A stretch of 64,000 nucleotides of DNA from JAWKJY01 sp041393535. Its GTDB lineage: Bacteria > Actinomycetota > Thermoleophilia > Gaiellales > Gaiellaceae. The stretch is taken from the NCBI GenBank assembly GCA_041393535.1, contig JAWKJY010000008.1, positions 147,220 to 211,219 on the forward strand. The letters run 5' to 3'. The notes under the pieces are model-generated. The model made no database searches. It was not told the DNA's origin and worked only from the letters and a program-made list of their open reading frames with translations. Position numbers and translations under genes: made by a program. Positions 31,043 through 40,314 of this stretch are shown here, piece by piece. Positions within the stretch are counted from its first letter, which is position 1, and every line of letters starts with the position of its first letter.

Positions 31043-32437
31043 TCAGCGCACGGGCAGCTCGATCCACGCGTCCGCGCCGCCCGCAGGGCGGTTGCGCACG
31101 TGGGCTACGCCGCCGTGGGCCGCGGCGACGACGGCGACGAGTGCGAGCCCGAGCCCGGAGCCGCCGGCGCTGCGCGCCTCGTCGGCGCGGCTGAAGCGCT
31201 CGAAGGCGCGGGGCAGGAACGCCTTCGGCAGGCCGCTGCCCTCGTCCTCGACGTGCAGCTCGACCCGGTCGCCGACGCGTCGGGCGGAGAGCGACACCGT
31301 GCCGGCGCCGTGGCGGAGCGCGTTGTCGACGAGGTTGCCGACGGCCTGCTCGAGCCGCGCGTCGTCCGCCTCGAGCCCGATCGGCTCGCCCGGCGCGACG
31401 ACGAGCGCGCGGCCCGCCGCGTCGGCCGCGGAGCCGAAGCGGTCAGCGACGGCGCCGAGCAGGGCGGTCGCGTCGAGCAGCGTCGGGCGGAGGGGAAGCT
31501 GGCCCTGGTCGGCGCGGGCGAGCACGAGCAGGTCCTCGGCGAGCCGGGCGAGGCGGTCGGTCTCCTCGGCGGCCGAGCGCAGCGCCGCCTCGAGCTCGGC
31601 GGGGGAGCGCGGCCGGGCGAGCGCCAGCTCGAGCTCGACCTTGAGCAGCGCGAGCGGCGTGCGCAGCTCGTGGCTCGCGTCGGAGACCACGCGGCGCTCC
31701 CGGGCGAGCGCGTCCTCGAGGCGGGCGAGCATCGCGTTCAGCGTGTCGCCGAGCCGTGCGATCTCGTCGCGCGCCTCGGGCACGGGCAGCCGCTCGCCCG
31801 GGCTCGCGCCGGAGATCGCGGCCGCGCGCCGTCGCATCCGCTCGACCGGGCGCAGGGCGGACGCGGCGAGCAGGTAGCTCGCGACCGACGTGGCGAGCAG
31901 CGCCGCGAGCCCCGTCGCGATCAGCTCGTTGCGGAGCTCGGTGAGCGCCTCGTGCCGCCGCTCGAGGGACGCCCCGACGACGACCGCGAACGGCTCGCCG
32001 CCCACCTCGACGGGCGACGCGAGCAGGCGCGCGGCCCCGGTCGGGATCGCGTCGCCCTCCCGTCCGACGAGGATGGGCCCGGCCAGGGCGGACGCGAGGT
32101 CGCGCGGGCCGAGCAGCGGCTCGTCGATCCCGGTCGTCGCGTCGCGGACGGCCCCGGACGGGTCGAGCACCTGCGCGAAGGCGTCGGTCGGGGAGACGAG
32201 CGGCGAGCCGGCCTCGACGGCGAGCGCGGCGCCGAGCGGCGACTCCGCGACGAGCACGCGGACGTCCTCGACCCGAGAGCGCAGCCCCTCGTCGAGCTCG
32301 CGCGTCAGCTCCCGGCCGAGCCGGACGTAGACGAACAGCGCCGTCGCGGCGAGCACGAGCGCCATGCCCGACGCGAACGCCAGCGCGAGCCGCAGGCGGA
32401 CGGGGAGGCGGCCGAGCAGCCCGAGCGCGGCACGCAC
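31043..32437 (-). CDS. Two-component sensor histidine kinase (HisKA/EnvZ-OmpR type)
   Basis: 464 residues. Two membrane helices (LALAFASGMALVLAATALFV and GLAALLATSVASYLLAASAL) flank an extracytoplasmic sensor of about 130 residues. HAMP follows, then the phosphoacceptor SDASHELRTPLALLKVE, and an ATPase with VGNLVDNALRHGAG, DEGSGLP and GGSGLGLALV. GTG 32437 lies 2 nt beyond the response-regulator stop in frame with the kinase. Input signal unknown. Confidence 0.93.
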   Translation of the reverse strand: MRAALGLLGRLPVRLRLALAFASGMALVLAATALFVYVRLGRELTRELDEGLRSRVEDVRVLVAESPLGAALAVEAGSPLVSPTDAFAQVLDPSGAVRDATTGIDEPLLGPRDLASALAGPILVGREGDAIPTGAARLLASPVEVGGEPFAVVVGASLERRHEALTELRNELIATGLAALLATSVASYLLAASALRPVERMRRRAAAISGASPGERLPVPEARDEIARLGDTLNAMLARLEDALARERRVVSDASHELRTPLALLKVELELALARPRSPAELEAALRSAAEETDRLARLAEDLLVLARADQGQLPLRPTLLDATALLGAVADRFGSAADAAGRALVVAPGEPIGLEADDARLEQAVGNLVDNALRHGAGTVSLSARRVGDRVELHVEDEGSGLPKAFLPRAFERFSRADEARSAGGSGLGLALVAVVAAAHGGVAHVRNRPAGGADAWIELPVR

Positions 32438-32438
32438 G

Positions 32439-33118
32439 TCAGCGGCCGCCGTCGCTGCGGAGCCGGTAGCCGATCCCGCGCACGGTCTCGATCGACGTGA
32501 CGCCGAACGGCCGGTCGATCTTCTCGCGCAGGTAGCGCACGTACACGTCGACGACGTTCGAGCGGAGTGTCGAAGTCGCCGTCCCAGGCGCGCTCGAGCA
32601 GGTCGTAGCGCGAGCGCCTGGCCGGGGCGGCGCATGAACGCCTCGAGCAGCGCGACCTCCTTGGCCGAGAGCGCGATCTCGACGTCGCCGCGCCAGGCCT
32701 GCTGCGTCGCGGGGTCGAGGCGCAGGTCGCCGACCGCGAGCACGGTCGCCCGCAGCCCCGGACCGCGGCGGCCGAGCGCGCGCAGCCGCGCCAGCAGCTC
32801 CGCGAACGAGAACGGCTTGGTCAGGTAGTCGTCGGCGCCGCCGTCGAGCCCGCGCACGCGATCCTCGATCGCGTCGCGCGCGGTCAGCAGCAGGACGGGC
32901 GAGCGGACGTCGGCGGCGCGCAGGGCGCGGCAGACCTCGATCCCGTCGAGGCCCGGGAGCATCACGTCGAGGACGATCGCGTCGTAGTCGCCCGTCCGGG
33001 CGCGGACCAGCGCGGCCGGGCCGTCGCCGACGACGTCGACGACGTGACCCTCCTCGGAGAGGCCGCGCTCGAGCAGCCGCGCCAGCTTCGCCTCGTCCTC
33101 CGCCACGAGCACGCGCAC
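32439..33118 (-). CDS. OmpR-family response regulator, two frameshifts
   Basis: About 227 residues when joined. The receiver domain is intact: VLVAEDEAKLARLL, phospho-Asp in IVLDVMLPGLDG, and switch Lys in DDYLTKPFSFAELLARLRAL. The winged helix begins AWRGDVEIALSAKEVALLEAF, loses frame near 32613, regains homology as YDLLERAWDGDFD, shifts again near 32571, and ends SNVVDVYVRYLREKIDRPFG and RGIGYRL. Partner of the kinase immediately downstream. The two indels are in G/C runs and are probably errors. Confidence 0.88.
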
Positions 33119-33193
33119 GGGCGCATTGTCGCCGTCGGCGCGTGCCGTCGCCGCACGGGCCGCGAGACGCCGTGCGAGTCGCGCGCAAGAAAT

Positions 33194-33228
33194 CGAGCGC
33201 TCGGCCCTCTAGCACCGTGAGAGCTCTC
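33194..33228. promoter_or_regulatory. Two 10-bp palindromes between divergent two-component operons
   Basis: CGAGCGCTCG (33194-33203) and GAGAGCTCTC (33219-33228), centres 25 bp apart, lie in the 125-bp gap between the OmpR-type regulator (minus, starts 33118) and the NarL-type kinase (plus, 33244). Possible shared operator or promoter region; no clear -10/-35. Confidence 0.3.
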
Positions 33229-33243
33229 GAGGGAGGAGCGGTG

Positions 33244-34707
33244 GTGAGCGTGTCTGCCCAGCACGAAGGAGTCGCCCCCGCGGCGCGTGCGCCGCGGCCC
33301 GGATCGGGCCGATCGGCCAGGATCGGCGCGGCGCTCGCGCGTCCCGTCGCGTTCCTGCGGGCCCTGCCGGCGGGGACGACCCTGCGCGGCTCCCGCGCGG
33401 TCGCGCTGCCCGGCCCGTCGGTGGCGCGCCCGCTGGCGATCTTCGCCCTCTCGGCGCTCGTCGCGTTCCTCGTCGTGGGAGTCGGCGCGTTCTTCCTCCT
33501 GCGGGGCGTGGGCGTCGACCACGCGATGTCCGGGGCGCGCGACCTGACGAGCGTGCTCGGCCGGACTGCGGTGGAGCCGGCGCTGACGGACGGGTTGCTC
33601 GCGGGGGATCCTGCGGCGATCGCGAGCCTCGACCGGGCCGTCCGGCCCGTCCTCGTGGGCACGACGGTCTCGCGCGTCAAGGTCTGGGCGCCCGACGGGC
33701 GCATCCTCTACTCGGACGACGCGCGCCTCGTCGGTGAGGCCTTCGCGCTGGCGGATGACGAGCTCGAGGTCCTCCGCACCGGCCACCCGGTCGCGGGCCT
33801 GAGCGACCTCTCCGCGCCGGAGAACCGCTTCGAGCAGCCGGCAGGCCAGCTGCTCGAGGTGTACGCGCGCGTCACCACGCCCTCGGGCGAGCCGCTGCTC
33901 TTCGAGGCCTACCACCGCGTCGACGACGTGCGCCGCGAGGGGCGGGAGGTCTGGCAGGCGTTCCTGTACGTGCTCGTCGGCGCGCTCGGCCTGCTCGCAC
34001 TCGCGCAGCTGCCGCTCGCCTGGAGGCTGGCGAGCGGCCTGCGGCGTCGGATCGCGGAGCGGGATGCGTTCGCGCGAGCCGCGATCGACGCGTCCGAGCA
34101 CGAGCGCCTGCGGATCGCGCGCGACCTGCACGACGGCCCCGTGCAGGACCTGGCCGGCCTGTCCCTCACCCTTGCGGCGTCCTCGGCGCGGGCGGCCGCG
34201 GCCGGCGACTGGCGCTCCGCCGAGGACCTCGGAGGAGCGGGCGCGCAGCTCCGCTCGACCGGGCGTCAGCTGCGCACCCTGCTCTTCGACCTCGGCGGCC
34301 GCCGGCTGCGCGACAGCGGGCTCGCCGCGGCCCTGGTCGAGCTGCTCGAGCCGCTCGCCGCCGCCGGTCTCGAGACGCGGGTCGAGTTCGAGGAGGGGCT
34401 CGACCTCCCGGCCGACCTGGACGCGCTGATCTTCCGCGCCACGCGCGAGGCGCTGCTCAACGTCGCCGAGCACGCGGCGGCCCGGTCGGTCGTCGTCGCC
34501 GTGCACGGGCGTCCCGGTGGGGCGCTGCTCGTCGTCCGGGACGACGGCCGCGGCTTCGACCCGGCGATCGTCGAGGAGCGCCGGCGCGAGGGCCACGTCG
34601 GCCTCGCGCTCCTCGGCGACCTCGCGGAGGGCCTCGGCGGCATCCTGCGCATCCGCTCCGCGCCCGGCGGCGGCGCCGTCATCGAGCTCGAGGTGCCGGC
34701 CCCGTGA
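33244..34707 (+). CDS. NarL-type sensor histidine kinase (HisKA_3)
   Basis: 487 residues. Cytoplasmic lead, membrane helix IFALSALVAFLVVGVGAFFL, extracytoplasmic sensor with LVGTTVSRVKVWAPDGRILY, second helix VLVGALGLLALAQLPLAW, then dimerisation and phosphoacceptor ERLRIARDLHDGPVQDLAGL, and an HATPase with REALLNVAEHA and VRDDGRGFDP. GTG 33244 has GGAGG seven nt upstream. GTG 33241 is equally in frame. The stop overlaps the GTG of its response regulator. A LuxR-type partner follows as expected. Confidence 0.92.
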   Translation: MSVSAQHEGVAPAARAPRPGSGRSARIGAALARPVAFLRALPAGTTLRGSRAVALPGPSVARPLAIFALSALVAFLVVGVGAFFLLRGVGVDHAMSGARDLTSVLGRTAVEPALTDGLLAGDPAAIASLDRAVRPVLVGTTVSRVKVWAPDGRILYSDDARLVGEAFALADDELEVLRTGHPVAGLSDLSAPENRFEQPAGQLLEVYARVTTPSGEPLLFEAYHRVDDVRREGREVWQAFLYVLVGALGLLALAQLPLAWRLASGLRRRIAERDAFARAAIDASEHERLRIARDLHDGPVQDLAGLSLTLAASSARAAAAGDWRSAEDLGGAGAQLRSTGRQLRTLLFDLGGRRLRDSGLAAALVELLEPLAAAGLETRVEFEEGLDLPADLDALIFRATREALLNVAEHAAARSVVVAVHGRPGGALLVVRDDGRGFDPAIVEERRREGHVGLALLGDLAEGLGGILRIRSAPGGGAVIELEVPAP

Positions 34708-35318
34708 TCCGCGTCGCGATCGTCGACGACCACGCCCTCGTCCGCCACGGCCTCGAGCAGCTGCTCTCGACGGTCGACGACCTCGAGGTCGTCGGGACGG
34801 CATCGGACGGCGCCGACGCCCGGGCGCTGGTGGCCCAGGTGTCGCCCGACGTCGTCCTCATGGATCTCGACATGCCCGGCCTCGACGGCGTCGCGGCGGC
34901 GCGCGAGGTCGTCCAGGCGCATCCCGACGTCCGTATCGTCATCCTGACCGCGTTCTCGGAGCGCGAGCGGGTGCTCGCCGCGCTCGACGCGGGCGCGATC
35001 GGCTACCTGCTGAAGGACGCCGACCCCGAGGAGCTGCTCGCCGGCGTCCGCGCCGCGGCGCGCGGCGAGTCGCCGCTCGCCTCCCGGGCGGCGACCGCGC
35101 TCGTGGAGGCGCGGTCGGTCAGCGCCGCGTCCGGGCTGACGGACCGCGAGCGGGAGATCCTCGAGCTCGTCGCGGGCGGCCTCCCGAACAAGCTGATCGC
35201 ACGGCGGCTCGGCATCGCCGAGAAGACCGTCAAGACGCACCTGACGAGCGCGTTCCGGCGGATCGGCGTGACCGACCGCACCCAGGCCGCCCTCTGGGTC
35301 GCGCGGAACGGCGCGTAG
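34704..35318 (+). CDS. NarL/LuxR-family response regulator
   Basis: 204 residues. Receiver: AIVDDHALVRHGLEQLL, phospho-Asp in VLMDLDMPGLDG, switch Lys in GYLLKDADPEELLAGVR. A LuxR helix-turn-helix at about 140-200 reads LTDREREILELVAGGLPNKL and LGIAEKTVKTHLTSAFRRIG. GTGA overlap with the kinase gene confirms the pair. Targets unknown. Confidence 0.96.
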   Translation: MIRVAIVDDHALVRHGLEQLLSTVDDLEVVGTASDGADARALVAQVSPDVVLMDLDMPGLDGVAAAREVVQAHPDVRIVILTAFSERERVLAALDAGAIGYLLKDADPEELLAGVRAAARGESPLASRAATALVEARSVSAASGLTDREREILELVAGGLPNKLIARRLGIAEKTVKTHLTSAFRRIGVTDRTQAALWVARNGA

Positions 35319-35361
35319 CCCGTCCCGCCGGGCGGCGCCCGGCGATCGTCTACGGTACGGC

Positions 35362-35640
35362 ATGGCCGCGTCGTGCCCCCACGTCGACCAGGTGCAGCTG
35401 CTCGAGCCGCCGGCGCCGGTGACGGGGTGCCCCGAGTGCCTCGCGCTGGGCGACCGCTGGGTGCACCTCCGGATGTGCCAGGTCTGCGGCCAGGTGGGCT
35501 GCTGCGACTCGAGCCCGAACCGGCACGCGACGGCGCACTTCCACGCGTCCGGCCATCCGATCATGCGCTCGGTCGAGCCGGGCGAGGACTGGTCGTGGTG
35601 CTACGTCGACGAGGTCGGCTTCCGGCTCGTCCGCGGCTGA
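35362..35640 (+). CDS. UBP-type zinc-finger protein
   Basis: 92 residues. Zinc ligands run CPHVD, CPECLALG, CQVCGQVGCCDSS, RHATAHFHASGHP, the C/H spacing of UBP-type (ZnF-UBP) domains common as stand-alone proteins in Actinomycetota. Ends EDWSWCYVDEVGFRLVRG, like the C-terminus of that family. It sits alone between the response regulator and an LLM gene. Function unknown. Confidence 0.9.
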   Translation: MAASCPHVDQVQLLEPPAPVTGCPECLALGDRWVHLRMCQVCGQVGCCDSSPNRHATAHFHASGHPIMRSVEPGEDWSWCYVDEVGFRLVRG

Positions 35641-35647
35641 GCGTCGC

Positions 35648-36585
35648 GTGAGCGTCCGGATCGGCATCGGCTGGAGCCCGTTCGAGGCCGCGGACCTCGC
35701 CTCGGGCCGCTTCTGGCGCGCGGTCGAGGCGATGGACGAGCTCGGCTACGACTCGCTCTGGCTCTCCGACACGGCGACGCTCGCCACGCCGGCGCCGCTC
35801 GTCGCGCTCGCCGCGGTCGCGGCGCGCTCCGCGCGGCTCAAGCTCGGCACGGGCGTCCTGGTCGCGCCGCCGCGCAACCCGGTGCTGCTGGCGAAGGAGC
35901 TCGCGACGCTCGACGCGCTCTCCGGCGGCCGCGTGCTACCGGGCGTTGGCCTCGGCACGGACGTCCCCGCCGAGCTCGAGGCGCTCGGGATCCCGCGCGA
36001 GGAGCGCGGCGCGCGCACCGAGGAGGCGATCGCGATCGTGCGGGCGCTCTGGCCGGGCGAGCCGACGAGCTTCGAGGGACGCTTCCACCGCTTCACCGAC
36101 GTGACGCTGACGCCGACGCCCGCGAGCGAGCGGCTCGACATCTGGCTCGGCGGCCGCAGCCCGGCCGCGCTGCGCCGCGCCGGTCGGATCGCCGACGGCT
36201 GGCTGGGCAGCTTCGTCTCGGCCGACGAGGTCGGCGGCATGGTCGCGGCGATCCGCGAGCACGCCGCCGCGGCCGGGAACGAGATCGAGGACGACCACTT
36301 CGGCGTGACGCTGTTCGCGGCTCCGAGGCGGGAGGAGCTCTCCCCGGCCGCCCTCGACGTCCTCCACGGGCAGCGGGCCAGCCTGGCGCTCGACGAGCAC
36401 GTCGCCTTCGGCGCGGACGGGACGCGGCGGCTGCGCTCGAGCACTTCGTCGCCGCGGGCGTCGACAAGTTCGTGCTCGTGCCCGTCGCGGACGACCTGGA
36501 GGGCTGGCTGCGCGAGCTCCACCGCGAGGCGGTCGAGCCCGTCGAGGCGGCATCCCGGACGGCACGCCCGCGCGAGATGCCCTAA
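35648..36585 (+). CDS. LLM-class (F420-type) oxidoreductase, one frameshift
   Basis: About 312 residues. GTG start at 35648. Blocks: AMDELGYDSLWLSDTATLAT, RLKLGTGVLVAPPRNPVLLA, LSGGRVLPGVGLGTD and DIWLGGRSPAALRRAGRIAD. After HVAFGADGT the frame changes near 36430 and continues as ALEHFVAAGVDKFVLVPVAD to a TAA at 36583-36585. The lost base is in a GCGG run. Pattern fits F420-dependent LLM enzymes; substrate unknown. Confidence 0.8.
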
Positions 36586-36586
36586 G

Positions 36587-36943
36587 GTGCGGGTCGGCGC
36601 GGCCCCGGGCAGCGCGCCCGCATCGATGCAGCGCGCACGGGTGGACACCGGCAGCGGCATCGTCGAGCTCCCCCGGGAGGCGACGGTCGGCCTCGGCGTG
36701 CAGCTCCTCGCGGGCCCCGAACCGGCCATCCGCGCCGCCTGGCGGATCGTCGACGCGCACGCGGACGGGGCGCTCGTCGAGCTCGACTTCGCCGAGGCGA
36801 TCGAGGTGCTCGTGGTCTCGCTCGAGTCCTTCCATGCGACGGGCTGCGGCGAGCTGCTCCAGCTCCGCTACGGCTTGCAGCAGACGCTCGGGCTGCACCC
36901 GCTTTGCGGGCCGCTCGAGCCGCGCCGCCGGCCCGCCCGCTGA
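36587..36943 (+). CDS. Hypothetical small protein
   Basis: 118 residues from GTG 36587, or 105 from ATG 36626. No recognised domain. Alternating beta strands (RVDTGSGIVELPREATVGLG) and an acidic middle suggest a small cytoplasmic beta protein, perhaps PilZ-like in pattern only. It begins one base after the LLM stop. Not assigned. Confidence 0.5.
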   Translation: MRVGAAPGSAPASMQRARVDTGSGIVELPREATVGLGVQLLAGPEPAIRAAWRIVDAHADGALVELDFAEAIEVLVVSLESFHATGCGELLQLRYGLQQTLGLHPLCGPLEPRRRPAR

Positions 36944-37178
36944 GCGGCCCCGTCGGCCCGTCGGGCGCGGCGGTCGTCCCACCGCGCGCGACGGCCGCCC
37001 GGCTCGGCCTCGCCCCGCCCCGTGGAGCGATCGACACGAAGCCGGCACGCTCCCGTGACACACATGTGACGGGTTCGCCGCTACGCTCGAAAGCGGGTGG
37101 AGGCGCGGGGTGGCCCCTCGGGCGGCCGAAAGGGACGTGTCCGGCGGGGCCCGACCGGCGGCCGCGGCGGCCTGCGGC

Positions 37179-37706
37179 TCAGGCGCCGAGGCGCGCGGCG
37201 AGGTCGCACAGCGCGCCGGCCGCGGCGGCGACCCGCTCGCGCACGGCATCGGTCGCCTGCCCGTCGACGAAGTCCTCCGGGGTCGAGTAGACCGACTGCG
37301 GCAGGACGTGCGCGGCGAACTGGGCGAGCAGTGGCCGCAGGGCGGTGTCGATGGCGAGCCGGTGCTCGAGCGACGCGCCCGCCGCGACGAGCAGCGCCGG
37401 CTTCCCGGCGAGCAGGTCGGACGGGATCAGGTCGAAGAAGTTCTTCAGCCGGCCGGAGTACGACCCGCGGTAGACCGGCGTCCCGACGACGATCGCGTCC
37501 GCCGCCCGCACCGCGTCGATCGCCGCGACGGTCGTCGTCCCGTACGTCGCGGGGTCGCGTCCGTCGCACCAGTCGATGCCGTCGCGCTGCAGGTCGAGGA
37601 GGACGGCCGTTCCGCCGCGGACGCGGGCCGCGTCGAGCGCGAGCTCGAGCAGCGCGTTCGTCCGCGCGCTCGGGCCGACCGTCCCGCTGATCGCAGCGAC
37701 GTGCAC
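37179..37706 (-). CDS. NADPH-dependent FMN reductase (SsuE-like flavodoxin fold)
   Basis: 175 residues. Flavin phosphate loop ISGTVGPSARTNALLELAL at residues 6-24, and the flavin-ring loop TPVYRGSYSGRLKNFFDLIP at about 98-117, both typical of SsuE/NADPH:FMN reductases. It would supply FMNH2 to monooxygenases such as the LLM enzymes in this window. Divergent from the methyltransferase gene. The 235-bp gap to its left (36944-37178) holds a CACATGTG palindrome at 37061 and no gene. Confidence 0.9.
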   Translation of the reverse strand: MHVAAISGTVGPSARTNALLELALDAARVRGGTAVLLDLQRDGIDWCDGRDPATYGTTTVAAIDAVRAADAIVVGTPVYRGSYSGRLKNFFDLIPSDLLAGKPALLVAAGASLEHRLAIDTALRPLLAQFAAHVLPQSVYSTPEDFVDGQATDAVRERVAAAAGALCDLAARLGA

Positions 37707-37798
37707 GGCGGGAGCGTAACCGGCAGGCGGCGGCGTCGCGACGTGCAGCCGCCTCGACGCGCTAGCGTCGCGCCCATGGACGACGGGCAGGGACGCTG

Positions 37799-38533
37799 AT
37801 GGATGGGGGCGAGCGCAGCCGGCGGGGCGCCTCGTTCGCGGAGGCCGCCGGTGGCTACGAGCGCGCCCGGCCGGGCTACCCCGCCGACGCGGCCCGCTGG
37901 CTCGCGGGGAGTGCGCGGGCGGACGTCCTCGACCTGGGCGCCGGGACGGGGAAGCTCACCCGCGCGCTCGTCGCGCTCGGCCACCGGGTCGTCGCGGTCG
38001 ACCCGCTCGCGGAGATGCTCGCCGAGCTCCGCGCGGCCGTCCCGGACGTGCCGACGCTGGTCGGCAGCGGCGAGGCGATCCCGCTCGCGGACGCCTCGCT
38101 CGACGTCGTCGCGGTCGCCCAGGCGTTCCACTGGTTCGACCATCCGCGGGCGCTCCCCGAGATCGCCCGCGTGCTGCGGCCCGGTGGCGCGCTCGCGCTC
38201 GTCTGGAACCGGCGCGACGAGTCCGTTCCCTGGGTCGCCGAGCTCTCCGCGGCCGCCGGCAGCGAGGTCTGGGCCGGCCTCTCGGTGGACGACGCCCTCG
38301 CGGCGAGCGCCGACTGCGCCGCGCCCGGGCACGAGACGTGCCGCCACGCCGTCCGCCCCGCTCGAGGCTCGCTGCTCGCGTTCGCCGCGTCGCGCTCGCA
38401 CTACCTCGTGCTCGACGAGGGCGGCCGCGCGCGGATGCTCGCCGCGGTCGGCGCCGTCTACGACCGCTGGGCCGGGCCGGACGGGCTGGATCTCCCCTAC
38501 CACGTGGCCTGCTCCCGCAGCACCCGTCGGTAG
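37799..38533 (+). CDS. Class I SAM-dependent methyltransferase
   Basis: 244 residues. SAM motif I VLDLGAGTGKLTRALVALGH at about residue 43, motif II VVAVDPLAEML, then VAQAFHWFDHPRALPEIARV and LRPGGALALVWNRRDE, the Methyltransf_11 pattern. The C-terminus is variable. Start ATG 37799. Acceptor unknown. Confidence 0.85.
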   Translation: MDGGERSRRGASFAEAAGGYERARPGYPADAARWLAGSARADVLDLGAGTGKLTRALVALGHRVVAVDPLAEMLAELRAAVPDVPTLVGSGEAIPLADASLDVVAVAQAFHWFDHPRALPEIARVLRPGGALALVWNRRDESVPWVAELSAAAGSEVWAGLSVDDALAASADCAAPGHETCRHAVRPARGSLLAFAASRSHYLVLDEGGRARMLAAVGAVYDRWAGPDGLDLPYHVACSRSTRR

Positions 38534-38651
38534 TCGACCGCAGGCCGTCCCCGTGGCTCGACGTACGCCGGTTCCGGTCGTGTCCCGATGCCGTGCGTCC
38601 TTGACCGCGAAAGGATGCGGGCACCATCGACCGACGGAAAGGGCAGCAACG

Positions 38652-39260
38652 ATGGACGTCAAGCGATTCCTCAAGTACGGCGGCTTCGTGGCGGGCGTGG
38701 TGCTGATCGCGTTCGGCGCGGCGGCGATCTTCCTCGGCGTCGACGGCCGCTCGACCGTGCGCGACTCGATCGCGCAGGAGCAGGTCTTCTTCGAGAACGC
38801 GGCCGAGGATCCCGCGACCGCGCAGTACGCGTCGAAGTGGTCCGAGCAGCAGGTGAGGACCGGCGACCAGGCGCGGGCGTTCGCCCAGATCATGCGCCAG
38901 CACGCGCTGCAGTCCAGCGACGGCCTGACCTACGCGCAGATGGGCCGCTTCGTCGCGGCCGCGAATCCGGACGACCCGGCCGGCACCAGCGATCCCGCCG
39001 CCGCGCTCGTGGACGACGAGGGGAAGCCCGTGCAGAACGGCGCCCGGAACACCTGGGTCACGGCAACGGCCATCTCGACCGCGCTGAACATGAGCTACCT
39101 GGCAGAGCAGACCTCGATCTTCGGCATGGTCGTCGGCGTGGCGCTCCTGCTCGCAGGCGTCGGGTTCGTCGTCCTCGCCTGGTTCGCGCTCGGCGCCAGC
39201 CGCCGGCCGTCCGAGGCCGCGGCGCCCGCCATGGTGGCGGCGCCGGTGAGCGGCGACTAG
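38652..39260 (+). CDS. Two-span membrane protein, unknown function
   Basis: 202 residues. Helix 1 FVAGVVLIAFGAAAIFLGVD, an extracytoplasmic segment of about 120 residues rich in Gln/Asp, then helix 2 MVVGVALLLAGVGFVVLAWF and a short cytoplasmic tail. No named domain recognised. A strong hairpin terminator follows, so it is probably monocistronic. Confidence 0.7.
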   Translation: MDVKRFLKYGGFVAGVVLIAFGAAAIFLGVDGRSTVRDSIAQEQVFFENAAEDPATAQYASKWSEQQVRTGDQARAFAQIMRQHALQSSDGLTYAQMGRFVAAANPDDPAGTSDPAAALVDDEGKPVQNGARNTWVTATAISTALNMSYLAEQTSIFGMVVGVALLLAGVGFVVLAWFALGASRRPSEAAAPAMVAAPVSGD

Positions 39261-39284
39261 GGCTGCTGCCCTCATCCGAGGCCG

Positions 39285-39318
39285 GACGGGGCGGGCGCCG
39301 ATGGGCGCCCGCCCCGTC
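39285..39318 (+). terminator. Intrinsic terminator, perfect 15-bp stem
   Basis: GACGGGGCGGGCGCC pairs perfectly with its complement across a 4-nt loop, followed by GCGTTTC. It is 24 nt after the membrane-protein stop. Confidence 0.75.
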
Positions 39319-39374
39319 GCGTTTCGGGGCTCGAGTAGCCTCAAGTGCGATACGGGGAAGGCGATCACCCCGGC

Positions 39375-40283
39375 ATGACGCTCCCTCGCCGCTCCTGCTC
39401 CCGTGGGGCGACTCGCCTGCTCGTGCTCGCGCTCGCCGCCCTCGGCTTCGTCCTCGGGGTGATGCCCTCGATGGCCGCCGCGGGTCGCGCCTCGCGCCTG
39501 GTGGCCCTCGACGCGGGCTCCGGGACCCTCGTACCGATCCCGGGCACGCGCGGCGCCTTCCGGCTGACCCTCCACGACGTCCGGCCGACCGCGCTCGCGT
39601 TCGACGACCGGCCGGGGCTGGAGCAGGGCGTGATCACGGTCGAGCGGATGCTCGACGGCTTGTTCGTCGAGGGGCAGCCGGGTCCGAACGCCGCGATCGA
39701 CGCGATCGTGGGGGACGGCGAGCTCGAGCTGATGGGGGTGAAGCTCGAGCGGCCGCGCTACGACCGTGCGACCGCGACGCTCCGGTTCCGGGTGCAGCGT
39801 CTCAGGCAGGAGCGACGGCTGGGCGTCGGCACGAGGACGGACACCGTGTTGCCGCGCGCCTTCGGCAGGACGGCGCTGTTCGTCGACAACTGCTGCGCCA
39901 CCCGGCAGAGCGTGACGGTCTTCAACACGTCGCCGCTGTCGATCCAGGTGTCCGTCAACAACGGCCCGTTCAGCGCGATTCAGGGGGCGTTCCCGGGTGC
40001 CTGGACTCCACAGAGCGCGACGTTCCCGTTCTCGCTCGCACCGCAGCAGCCGAACGTCCTCGCCTACGGGACGAACCTCGTCGCGATCGTGCCCACCGGG
40101 GCCATCGCGCCCGTTACGGTCGCGATCGCCGTGCCGTCCGCCCTGAACGTCACGTCGCTGCAGCTCTACGTCTCGCTCGACGGCTCCGGCGGCGTCGAGT
40201 GGGTCCTGCTGAACGGCGGGGTGTTCGTCTCCGGGAGCACGGCGCCTGCGGCGCGCCTCCTGGCGCGGGCCGGCAGCGCTTGA
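39375..40283 (+). CDS. Secreted protein of unknown function
   Basis: 302 residues from ATG 39375 (a GTG at 39345 would add ten). A Sec signal peptide (LLVLALAALGFVLGVMPSMA, cleavage near AAAG) is followed by a beta-rich mature domain with two repeats of unclear type. CC at VDNCCATRQS could form a disulphide. No family recognised. Confidence 0.65.
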   Translation: MTLPRRSCSRGATRLLVLALAALGFVLGVMPSMAAAGRASRLVALDAGSGTLVPIPGTRGAFRLTLHDVRPTALAFDDRPGLEQGVITVERMLDGLFVEGQPGPNAAIDAIVGDGELELMGVKLERPRYDRATATLRFRVQRLRQERRLGVGTRTDTVLPRAFGRTALFVDNCCATRQSVTVFNTSPLSIQVSVNNGPFSAIQGAFPGAWTPQSATFPFSLAPQQPNVLAYGTNLVAIVPTGAIAPVTVAIAVPSALNVTSLQLYVSLDGSGGVEWVLLNGGVFVSGSTAPAARLLARAGSA

Positions 40284-40314
40284 CAGCCCGGCCCGCGGCG
40301 GCCACGATGCCGCG

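Noticed and set aside
37061..37068. CACATGTG as a CRP-type operator
   Set aside because: Flanks are not symmetric about it and it lacks the TGTGA-N6-TCACA pattern.
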